NCBI GenBank assembly: GCA_051648405.1
Contig: JBOFFC010000181.1
Span: forward strand, 1 to 5,299
Reading direction: 5' to 3'
Origin: JBOFFC01 sp051648405
GTDB lineage: Bacteria > Planctomycetota > Planctomycetia > Pirellulales > Lacipirellulaceae
Length of the DNA stretch: 5,299 nt
The translations under genes and the position numbers were made by a program. Positions 1-5,064 of this stretch are shown here, one piece after another (the stretch's first letter is position 1; every line of letters begins with the position of its first letter). The notes under the pieces are model-generated. The model was not told the origin of the DNA. It ran no database searches and saw only the letters and a list, made by a program, of their open reading frames with translations.

Positions 1-91
1 GACCCCGGGGGCGATCTCTCGGTAGCCCTGCCGTAGCCACTTCTCGGCCCCGCTCAGCGCCGTAGACGGATCAACAGGACCGTGGCTGCCA

Positions 92-949
92 ATGTCGCCC
101 CAGCCATGCGAAGGAGTGCGGTTCGCGGAACGGACACGATACAACTGGACCAATTCACCTGCGAGGATGGACGATACGGTTCCCCTCGATCGTGAGTTTG
201 GCGCCGGGCACCTCAACGCGTTACGTGCCACCAGGCAGTTCTCGAGCGGCGAGTGGAACCCTGGGGCAGACGTCCCTAACCTCGGCTGGGACTACGGCCA
301 GACAGGGGGTTCGGGGGATGAAGTACGCTACGCCTTGGCAAACGAGCTCGCGGGAGGCGACGTCATCGCTTTGACGCTCTGCTGGAACCGCAAGGTGGAC
401 AAGTCAGGGACGGCGAACGACTACAGCCCCGGTGATCTCTTCTTCAATCTTCCAGACAACGGCCTGGACAACCTCAACCTGTACCTCGTGCCGCGGGGCT
501 CGAACGACTTCAACGGCGCCATGTCACTGCGGTCGATCTCGTCAGAGATGAACGTGGAGCACATCTTCGAAGAGGTCCCGACGACCGGGCTCTACGACAT
601 CGTCGTGACCCAGGCAGCCGGTGGGTCAGGAGGGTCGGTCAACTACGGGTTGGCGTGGTGGTACGGCGACCCGTTCATGCCCGTCCTAGACGGAGACTAC
701 GACCGGAACGGACGCGTCGATGGTGAGGACTACAACCGCTGGGTCTCCATGTACGGAGGCCCCGTTATGCCGCCTGGCGAGGGCGCCGATGGCAACCGCG
801 ACGGGACCGTCAACGCCGGTGACTACACCGTGTGGAGAGACGCACTCGGCGGCGCGACGATTTCGACGACCGTCCCCGAGCCGATGACGGCGTGTCTGGC
901 CGTCGCCGCGATGGCGGGCATAGGTTGCCATCGTCCCCGGAGGCAGTAA
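92..949 (+). CDS. Exported dockerin / PEP-CTERM-like protein, probably 5'-truncated
   Basis: This is probably a surface-anchored or secreted protein. Residues ~30-50 (PLDREFGAGHLNALRATRQF) resemble the end of subtilase-like (S8) domains in planctomycete secreted proteins. A probable beta-sandwich follows (~85-195). Next come two dockerin type I-like Ca-binding repeats: D200-W217 (DGDYDRNGRVDGEDYNRW) and D233-W248 (DGNRDGTVNAGDYTVW). The C-terminus has VPEP at 261-264, a short hydrophobic stretch and the basic end HRPRRQ, as in PEP-CTERM sorting signals. Odd points: there is no signal peptide and no peptidase catalytic residues. The ATG at 92 has only a distant AGGA (76-79, 12 nt away). The frame stays open back to codon 26, just after a stop at 23-25, with no family-like sequence there. 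I infer a gene that lost its 5' part by truncation or frameshift, rather than a natural start at 92. The dockerin and PEP assignment is firm; the peptidase link is a family-level impression. Confidence 0.75.
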   Translation: MSPQPCEGVRFAERTRYNWTNSPARMDDTVPLDREFGAGHLNALRATRQFSSGEWNPGADVPNLGWDYGQTGGSGDEVRYALANELAGGDVIALTLCWNRKVDKSGTANDYSPGDLFFNLPDNGLDNLNLYLVPRGSNDFNGAMSLRSISSEMNVEHIFEEVPTTGLYDIVVTQAAGGSGGSVNYGLAWWYGDPFMPVLDGDYDRNGRVDGEDYNRWVSMYGGPVMPPGEGADGNRDGTVNAGDYTVWRDALGGATISTTVPEPMTACLAVAAMAGIGCHRPRRQ

Positions 950-961
950 TCAAGGAGCAAC

Positions 962-974
962 CCTGCCTGGCAGG
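962..974. terminator. Small palindrome 12 nt after the dockerin gene
   Basis: CCTGCC-T-GGCAGG is a perfect 13-nt palindrome just past the stop codon at 947-949, between convergent genes. It has no T-run, so it is at best a weak or factor-assisted terminator. The position fits transcript end formation for the dockerin gene. Confidence 0.3.
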
Positions 975-1002
975 TCATCACGCTTGAAATGCCCTTCGCA
1001 TC

Positions 1003-1038
1003 GCCGCTACAGCGGCGCCTGGCAGCACCAGCGGTGCT
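1003..1038. other. Two adjacent GC hairpins between convergent genes
   Basis: The first is GCCGC-TACA-GCGGC (1003-1016) and the second is AGCACC-AGC-GGTGCT (1024-1038). Both are perfect stems of 5-6 bp, separated by 7 nt. They sit between the end of the dockerin gene and the end of the VapC-like gene, so they may serve as a bidirectional transcript end or be a remnant of a REP-like element. There is no U-tract on either strand. The region 950-1121 holds no credible gene. Confidence 0.35.
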
Positions 1039-1066
1039 TGCGCAGATTGTCGCTGAGTGCTCGATA

Positions 1067-1099
1067 CCTCACCGCTTCGGCGGGTTGAACACCGGCCGG
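1067..1099. repeat. 33-bp direct repeat, left copy
   Basis: This is identical over 33 bp to 1891-1923, with sequence diverging immediately on both sides. On the minus strand it encodes RPVFNPPKR followed by a stop, the same peptide as the end of the secreted protein gene at 1893-2879. Here no gene body precedes it, so it is a duplicated fragment of that gene's 3' end lying beyond the toxin-antitoxin pair. It contains a CCGC-TTCG-GCGG hairpin (1072-1083). Confidence 0.9.
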
Positions 1100-1121
1100 A
1101 TCGTATCGATAGGGGCGCTGT

Positions 1122-1544
1122 CTACGCAGAACGCCAGTTGTCGAGGCTCAGCGGGTAGCCGAGGGCGGCGATGCGCTCGAAGTGCTGCGTGTTGCCGGTG
1201 ACGAGCGTCAGCCTACGGGAGATGGCGACTGCGGCAATCATCGGGTCGATGACGCCGACCGGCGTACCCACGCGGGCGAGTGCGCCCGTGATCTCTCCGG
1301 CGAGGTCGGCTTCGATGGCGCCAAGAGAGAACACTTCGACCGACCTCAGCATCTGGCGAAACGCCTCGAGCTGCTGCTCGTGACGGGCCTGTGTCAGGCC
1401 GCCGACGATCTCGGTCACGCTCGGGGCGGCGATGGAGTACCGCCCAAAGGCCTTGCGGTACGCGATCGACCGTAAACGGACTGCGGCGTCTTTTCCCTTG
1501 AGGACCTCGGAGAAGATGTCGGTGTCGAGCAGCGCCTTATTCAC
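1122..1544 (-). CDS. vapC: VapC-like PIN-domain toxin (ribonuclease)
   Basis: A 140-aa protein of normal VapC length. PIN-domain toxins are Mg-dependent ribonucleases, many of which cut tRNA or rRNA and stop translation unless held by their antitoxin. Visible motifs are the N-terminal strand LLDTDIFSEVLKGK (D7, D9), SVTEIVGGL with E45, GVIDPMIAAVAISR with D100, and LVTGNTQHFERI with N118. These match the acidic PIN centre; N at the fourth position is usual in the (T)xNxxxF form. The start is GTG at 1544 and overlaps the antitoxin gene by 8 bp, implying translational coupling from one transcript. The gene ends in DNWRSA and a TAG, 22 bp before the left 33-bp repeat. The family is clear; the exact RNA target cannot be told. 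The catalytic residues are intact, so the toxin is probably functional. Confidence 0.9.
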   Translation of the reverse strand: MNKALLDTDIFSEVLKGKDAAVRLRSIAYRKAFGRYSIAAPSVTEIVGGLTQARHEQQLEAFRQMLRSVEVFSLGAIEADLAGEITGALARVGTPVGVIDPMIAAVAISRRLTLVTGNTQHFERIAALGYPLSLDNWRSA

Positions 1545-1794
1545 CGCACGTTCTCGCCGGTGCGGTGCGGCGACGCAGCATCGCGGCTTCGACGATCGAG
1601 TCTATCAACTCGTGGTCGTCACCGAACGACCCGAGCACGGGGTCGTGCTCGTCGCCGGCTGGCGAGGGCAATTCGGAGGCCACGGTCTTCGCCACCGCGT
1701 CGATCACGTACTGCTCCAACGAAGTCGCGTGCGACTTCGCGGCCGCTTCGACTTCCGTCGCGAGCGGGTCGGGGATGGTGATACTCACACTCAT
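1537..1794 (-). CDS. RHH-like antitoxin of the VapC-like toxin
   Basis: An 85-aa antitoxin. The N-terminal part has the short strand VSITIPDPLATEVEAAA followed by helical ATSLEQYVIDAVAKTVASE, which looks like a ribbon-helix-helix DNA-binding module. The C-terminal part, DDHELIDSIVEAAMLRRR, is a likely amphipathic toxin-binding tail. Such proteins bind and block the PIN toxin and repress their own promoter. I chose ATG at 1794 because AGGA lies 6 nt upstream (1801-1804) and the RHH strand begins right there. The frame stays open further upstream to 2193, but that extension is Arg/Ala/Pro-rich and antisense to the secreted protein gene, so it is not coding. The stop TAA lies inside the toxin start region. 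The antitoxin role is well supported by context; the subfamily is uncertain. Confidence 0.85.
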   Translation of the reverse strand: MSVSITIPDPLATEVEAAAKSHATSLEQYVIDAVAKTVASELPSPAGDEHDPVLGSFGDDHELIDSIVEAAMLRRRTAPARTCGE

Positions 1795-1811
1795 GGGTTT
1801 TCCTTTCGGGA

Positions 1812-1841
1812 AGTCTACTGCGCCCGAGAAAGGCCGGTCAA
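1812..1841 (-). promoter_or_regulatory. Candidate sigma70-type promoter of the toxin-antitoxin operon
   Basis: On the minus strand, TTGACC (1841-1836) and TAGACT (1817-1812) are separated by 18 nt. They match the -35 and -10 consensus at 5 of 6 and 4 of 6 positions. The -10 is 17 nt upstream of the antitoxin ATG, leaving a very short leader with the AGGA ribosome site. Planctomycete promoters are poorly defined, so this is tentative. Confidence 0.4.
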
Positions 1842-1858
1842 ATCTTCCCAAGGAGCGT

Positions 1859-1874
1859 GGAACGCCGGAACGCC
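1859..1874. repeat. Tandem octamer GGAACGCC x2, possible operator
   Basis: Two contiguous perfect copies of GGAACGCC lie just upstream of the candidate -35 of the toxin-antitoxin promoter. RHH antitoxins bind short tandem or inverted operator repeats, so this is a plausible autoregulatory site. The role is inferred only from position. Confidence 0.3.
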
Positions 1875-1890
1875 ATTCCACTCTCGCCCC

Positions 1891-1923
1891 CCTCACCGCT
1901 TCGGCGGGTTGAACACCGGCCGG
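1891..1923. repeat. 33-bp direct repeat, right copy (3' end of the secreted protein gene)
   Basis: Identical to 1067-1099. It covers the last codons (RPVFNPPKR) and the TGA stop of the minus-strand gene at 1893-2879, so this is the parental context of the repeat. The antitoxin promoter region lies immediately beyond it. Confidence 0.9.
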
Positions 1924-2879
1924 CCGCGCATCGAGAGGGGGGTGAGCTCGGCCGCGACGCGCTCCCACTCGGGGTAGGGGACGCCGATGATCCCGTTCAC
2001 GCCGTGCGCTCGCCAAGCGAGCCTGCGGAGGTCGCTCCCCGACTGCAGCGTGACGACCACGCTCCGGTGGCCCGCCGAGCTCGCCTGGCCCCAACGGTGC
2101 GGCGCCAGGAGCGGGTGCTGCGACTCGAAGGCGTCGTGCGTCAGGTAGACGGGGGTCCCGCCGAAGACGGGCTCCATCCGCTGGTGCGGCCACGCCTCGA
2201 CCCCCAACTGGACCCCCGCGTTCCGCGCCTCAGCGACCACGAGCTGGATCGCCGGGTGGTCCGGCCCCCAGACCTGCGACGGGATGGCCCCCTCGAGCTG
2301 GGGGTTCCCCGAGGCGTCGATGAAGGCCCCGGTGAAGCCCGCGTCGCGCACCAACTGGAGCGTCCAGCGGACCATCGCCTGGTAGCGAGGGGGGTTCGCC
2401 AGCCGGTACGCCTCGACGCTGGGGTGCGTGAGCTGCCCGAGGTAGATCCAGGCCCTCATCCCGTGTCGGCGGGCCAAGTCGCCCCACAGGCGAAGTTCGG
2501 TGACGATCCGCGGCGTCGGCGGGGTTTGCCCCCCCAGGTGGGCGGTCCCGGTGATCGCCAGCTCGAAGCCGTTGAAGACGAACCGCCGCTGGCCACCGAT
2601 CAACGGGCAGACCCCCGGGCAGTGGAAGACGAGGTACTCGGGCTTGCGGAACCCGTTGCGCAGCGCCGCACGCTCCACCAGGTCGATAAGCAGGGCGTGG
2701 TCGCCGCGCCAGCCGAGCCCGGTCAGCGTCGGATCGAGGTCCCCGTCGGGCATGCCGGCGGCTAAGGCGTACTCGGTCCGCGGCCAGCCTCGAGGGGTCT
2801 GAGCGTGCGCCAAGGTGGCGCCAGCCACGACAGCAAGGGCCAACGTGGTGGCCAACGTGCTTCGAGTTTGCAAAGTCAC
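1893..2879 (-). CDS. Secreted protein with probable TIM-barrel (putative glycosidase-like) fold
   Basis: A 328-aa exported protein. A signal peptide is clear: a basic start, the hydrophobic core LATTLALAVVAGATLA, then AHA before Q27. The mature part reads like a TIM-barrel hydrolase: ARRHGMRAWIYLGQL (~136-150), RDAGFTGAFIDASG (~178-191) and AGVQLGVEAWP (~221-231). Acidic residues D188 and E228 sit at strand ends, where glycosidase catalytic residues often lie. C87 and C91 (HCPGVC) could form a disulfide or bind a metal. I do not recognise a named family, and the hydrolase role is inference. The GTG at 2879 has AGGGAG only 1 nt upstream. TTG at 2873 lies 7 nt after GGGAG (2881-2885) and keeps the whole signal peptide, so it may be the real start. 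The 3' end is the 33-bp repeat. The gene lies upstream of the toxin-antitoxin pair on the same strand, but the pair has its own candidate promoter. Confidence 0.7.
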   Translation of the reverse strand: MTLQTRSTLATTLALAVVAGATLAHAQTPRGWPRTEYALAAGMPDGDLDPTLTGLGWRGDHALLIDLVERAALRNGFRKPEYLVFHCPGVCPLIGGQRRFVFNGFELAITGTAHLGGQTPPTPRIVTELRLWGDLARRHGMRAWIYLGQLTHPSVEAYRLANPPRYQAMVRWTLQLVRDAGFTGAFIDASGNPQLEGAIPSQVWGPDHPAIQLVVAEARNAGVQLGVEAWPHQRMEPVFGGTPVYLTHDAFESQHPLLAPHRWGQASSAGHRSVVVTLQSGSDLRRLAWRAHGVNGIIGVPYPEWERVAAELTPLSMRGRPVFNPPKR

Positions 2880-2880
2880 A

Positions 2881-2885
2881 CTCCC
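2881..2885 (-). promoter_or_regulatory. Ribosome binding site that favours a TTG start
   Basis: GGGAG on the minus strand is 7 nt from TTG at 2873 but only 1 nt from GTG at 2879. Its spacing argues for initiation at the TTG, giving a protein 2 residues shorter (MQTRST...). Confidence 0.4.
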
Positions 2886-3101
2886 TGTGAAGCCTCAAAG
2901 AAGCACTCGGACGGGCGCAAACGCCAACCCACGTCCGCCCCCCGCACGCGGTGGGGAAACGAAGCGACGGAGCGCAAGCCGCGAGTGCGCGGACCGCTAG
3001 GTTCCTGACCCGTTTGCTACGGGGGCCGCTCGATTGGGGGGCTGGGCCGGTTCCGGCGGCGCAACCCCGTGCGGTAGGACGCGTTCGATGATGCCTCTTC
3101 G

Positions 3102-3120
3102 CGCCGCGGCGTCCGCGGCG
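3102..3120. other. Strong GC hairpin in the divergent intergenic region
   Basis: CGCCGCGG-CGT-CCGCGGCG is a perfect 8-bp stem with a 3-nt loop, without a T-run. It lies in the 278-bp stretch (2880-3157) between the secreted protein gene and the truncated RHS gene. That stretch otherwise holds no credible gene and no clear promoter. The hairpin could be a transcript end left from an upstream segment or simply GC-rich chance structure. Confidence 0.35.
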
Positions 3121-3157
3121 GCAGATTGATCCGAAGAACCTAACACACCCGACCGGG

Positions 3158-4498
3158 GTGAACCACGACGCGTTCCGGTTTTTCGGCTTTTTCAGGCTTT
3201 TCGCGGTCGGGCGCGAGTCGCGTCGAATTCCGCCCTCCGAAGGCGACGCTCACCGCGCAGACCTCGCCACCGCCGCCAACCGGCGGGACGCCGCCTTCGC
3301 GGGTCGGGAGTACGACGACGACCTGGACCTGTACCAGAACCGGGCGCGTTGGTACGACCCGGCGCTCGAGCGGTTCGTCAGCGAGGACCCGGCGAGGGCC
3401 GACGCCAACCTTTACCGCTACGCGGCGAACGACGCGGTGAACCTTGTCGATCCCAGCGGCCTGTCCCCCACGCTGCCAACCAGCACGATCCCGGGGAACT
3501 TCGGCGCCTACTCGCCGCTCCCCCCGAGCAGGAGCACCGGGGTGGTGGGGTCGATCTTGTCAGAGGCCCCCGGCCGCTTTACGTCGAGCTTTACCTCGTC
3601 GATTAGCAACGAGTCCTTGACGCGTAACCACTTGATCAACGAGTCAAATCTGGACAGCAGTCGTTCGCTGCTCCAGTTAGAACGGGTGCTCCAGGCCGAT
3701 TCGACGTTCCGCCCGAATCTGGCGGCGTGGTCGCACCACGGACCATCGATCCAGGCGCGCTCTGAGGCGGACTGGAGGTGGAGTCAGACCCTCCAGACTC
3801 CGGTGTCCGAACCGTGGCTTCAGCCGCGGGTGACGGGGCCGCTGCAGTTCGCCGGCGGCGCTGTGTCCGTGGTAGCGGGGGCGTTCGGCGTCGGGGCGAC
3901 GCCGTTCACGCTGGGGACGTCCGCGATAGCCGGGAGTGCGGGGATCGCCTTCGGTTTAGACCAGATGTACGCCGGCATCCAGACGACCTGGCAGAACCGG
4001 CAGGTGGAGAGCTACGGCTCTTACGGCTTGAGGAACTCCGTCGAGTACGTCACCGGCAGCTCAACCGCGGGCAACGTCGCCGGGATCGGGTACGATGTAC
4101 TCGGGCCTGCTGGGGTGGTCGGGGGCACGCGGGCGCTCGCGAGGCTGCCAGGTGCCGTCACGTCACGCGCTACGGCGAAGGCAGGGACGCTGACTGCCTC
4201 GGAAGCGGCTGAGGTTCAAGTGCTCGCGAAGCAGTACAATACGACGATTGACGTTGTTGGAAGCCGAGCAACAGGACAAGGGCGCAACATCAACACGACC
4301 CTGCCTGTTGGCAAGGGGCCTGGAACGAAAAGCGATATCGACTTCCGCATAGACACGAAGCATCCACAAGTTGACCAGCTTATCTCGGACCTTCAGCAAG
4401 TCGGTGGCGGCGCTGGCCGCGCCAGCTTGAAGCATGGAACAGACCATAGAGCAACGTATCCTCCGTACATGCGATTTACTTCGGGGGATGGCCAGTGA
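3158..4498 (+). CDS. Truncated RHS protein with C-terminal nucleotidyltransferase-like toxin tip
   Basis: A 446-aa C-terminal part of a polymorphic toxin. Full RHS proteins form a beta-cocoon shell that encloses a variable toxin; here only the end of the core remains. In order: an odd Phe-rich N-terminus (1-46); RHS core end F47-L102 (FAGREYD, NRARWYDP, RFVSEDP, DANLYRY, VDPSGL); a Pro/Ser/Thr linker (103-140) that is repeated at 5065-5196; a Ser-rich segment; a Gly/Ala-rich hydrophobic region (LQFAGGAVSVVAGAFGV onward, ~228-270), perhaps for membrane passage; and the tip (~345-446). The tip shows VVGSRATG (G368, S369) and KSDIDFRID (D393, D395), the GS and DxD motifs of pol-beta-superfamily nucleotidyltransferases, so it probably adds a nucleotide to an RNA or protein target. 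No shell-forming repeats, signal peptide or good ribosome site are present (GTG at 3158), so it may be a silent tip cassette. The RHS call is firm, the enzyme class likely and the target unknown. Confidence 0.82.
   Translation: MNHDAFRFFGFFRLFAVGRESRRIPPSEGDAHRADLATAANRRDAAFAGREYDDDLDLYQNRARWYDPALERFVSEDPARADANLYRYAANDAVNLVDPSGLSPTLPTSTIPGNFGAYSPLPPSRSTGVVGSILSEAPGRFTSSFTSSISNESLTRNHLINESNLDSSRSLLQLERVLQADSTFRPNLAAWSHHGPSIQARSEADWRWSQTLQTPVSEPWLQPRVTGPLQFAGGAVSVVAGAFGVGATPFTLGTSAIAGSAGIAFGLDQMYAGIQTTWQNRQVESYGSYGLRNSVEYVTGSSTAGNVAGIGYDVLGPAGVVGGTRALARLPGAVTSRATAKAGTLTASEAAEVQVLAKQYNTTIDVVGSRATGQGRNINTTLPVGKGPGTKSDIDFRIDTKHPQVDQLISDLQQVGGGAGRASLKHGTDHRATYPPYMRFTSGDGQ
3286..3303 (+). repeat. 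Short RHS core segment (DAAFAG) echoed at 5047-5064
   Basis: These 18 nt match 5047-5064 at 16 positions. Both differences are third-position GCC/GCG changes that keep the peptide DAAFAG. In this copy the RHS core continues for 142 nt before the 132-bp repeat. Confidence 0.55.
3446..3577 (+). repeat. 132-bp linker repeat, copy 1 (RHS VDPSGL linker)
   Basis: This is identical to 5065-5196 except for one base (T3451 against C5070, both Asp codons). It encodes VDPSGL and the following Pro/Ser-rich linker up to APGR (residues 97-140). The match ends sharply at 3577, where the tips diverge. It is the constant anchor upstream of exchangeable tips and a natural site for recombination. Confidence 0.95.
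4483..4488 (+). promoter_or_regulatory. Ribosome binding site of the immunity gene
   Basis: GGGGGA lies 6 nt before the GTG at 4495, inside the end of the toxin gene. It supports the GTG start; the nearby ATG at 4488 is out of frame. Confidence 0.5.
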
Positions 4499-4974
4499 GC
4501 GATTTAGGAGAAGCACGCAGACTCTGGAATGAAGGCAACGGATACGATGCCGGCCTGCTGGCATGGAAGCACGTTGACGTTCTATGCCGTCCGTCCTGGG
4601 CAGCTTGTATTCTTGAGGTGATGATGTGTCAGGCTGGAATTGAGAATCCACTCCTCGCAGAAGTGCTTGAGTGCGCATTCACGCCAACCAAATGGCCTGA
4701 TGGTCATACAGTGTTCAACAAGGTGCGATGTAAAGTGATCGAACTTGACGAGCGTTTAACTCGCCAGAACTCGCTGGATCTAAAATTAGAACACTACATT
4801 CTGAGTCTTGCCGAGCTTGTTGCCAAGCTTGCGTACAATGCGACGCTCCCCGATGACGAGTTCGACGAAGACTCGGGAGCATGGGTTGTTGCTGTAGCAA
4901 GAGGATTTGTGACAGTCGTAGATGACAACGACTTCGATCTTAAAGTGTGGAATGCGGTGTACACCGCTGCTTGA
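4495..4974 (+). CDS. Probable immunity protein of the RHS tip toxin
   Basis: A 159-aa cytoplasmic protein of no family I recognise. The immunity role rests on position: it starts at a GTG overlapping the toxin TGA (GTGA, 4 bp), so the two are co-translated, as is standard for toxin-tip/immunity pairs. It has no signal peptide or membrane segment, and is acidic (26 Asp/Glu against 14 Lys/Arg), with an acidic cluster LPDDEFDEDSG at ~118-128. Predicted helices (LEHYILSLAELVAKLAY) suggest an alpha-helical fold. Five cysteines are scattered without a metal motif. GC is about 50% (30 of 60 bases at 4621-4680) against about 77% in the RHS linker, so toxin tip and immunity gene appear to have arrived together. 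It most likely binds and blocks the nucleotidyltransferase tip; an antitoxin acting by another route is possible. Confidence 0.7.
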   Translation: MSDLGEARRLWNEGNGYDAGLLAWKHVDVLCRPSWAACILEVMMCQAGIENPLLAEVLECAFTPTKWPDGHTVFNKVRCKVIELDERLTRQNSLDLKLEHYILSLAELVAKLAYNATLPDDEFDEDSGAWVVAVARGFVTVVDDNDFDLKVWNAVYTAA

Positions 4975-5046
4975 ACCCACTTAGTAGAGAGGCGAGCGTT
5001 CCGCCGTCCGATCGGCCAACGGCAAGTAGTCGTCGTGAGGGGCGGT

Positions 5047-5064
5047 GGACGCGGCGTTCGCGGG
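5047..5064 (+). repeat. RHS core scrap (DAAFAG) joined directly to the linker repeat
   Basis: This matches 3286-3303 at 16 of 18 positions with synonymous differences only. Unlike that copy, it abuts the linker repeat at 5065 with the intervening 142 nt of RHS core missing, which shifts the frame. This suggests an internal deletion in the orphan copy, though the match is short. Confidence 0.5.

Larger units (their letters stand above)
1067..1923 (-). mobile_element. Putative toxin-antitoxin cassette bounded by 33-bp direct repeats
   Basis: Between the perfect direct repeats lie only 791 bp, and these contain just the antitoxin, the toxin and a candidate promoter. One repeat completes the coding end of the neighbouring gene and the other lies past the toxin. 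This is the geometry left when an element integrates at a gene 3' end and regenerates it, as tyrosine-recombinase att sites do. No integrase, transposase or terminal inverted repeat is seen. Mobility is therefore inferred, and a simple duplication or recombination event is an equally open explanation. Confidence 0.4.

Noticed and set aside
1067..1099. The 33-bp repeat as an integron attC site
   Set aside because: It contains GTTGAAC, which fits GTTRRRY, and a hairpin. However, no partner RYYYAAC core lies at the proper distance on either strand of either copy, and no integrase is seen.
1537..2193. Antitoxin gene extended upstream to 2193
   Set aside because: The extra 133 residues are Arg/Ala/Pro-rich and antiparallel to the tail of the secreted gene. 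The RHH strand and a well-spaced ribosome site place the start at 1794.
1857..2765. Long plus-strand frame opposite the secreted protein gene
   Set aside because: Its translation is low-complexity Arg/Pro/Val. The minus-strand frame has a signal peptide and fold-like motifs, so this is a shadow.
2230..2898. Alternative minus-strand frame overlapping the secreted protein
   Set aside because: Arg/Pro-rich shifted reading of the same DNA, without domain features.
4163..4678. Minus-strand frame across the toxin tip and immunity start
   Set aside because: It is antisense to a coherent toxin/immunity pair and shows no motifs.
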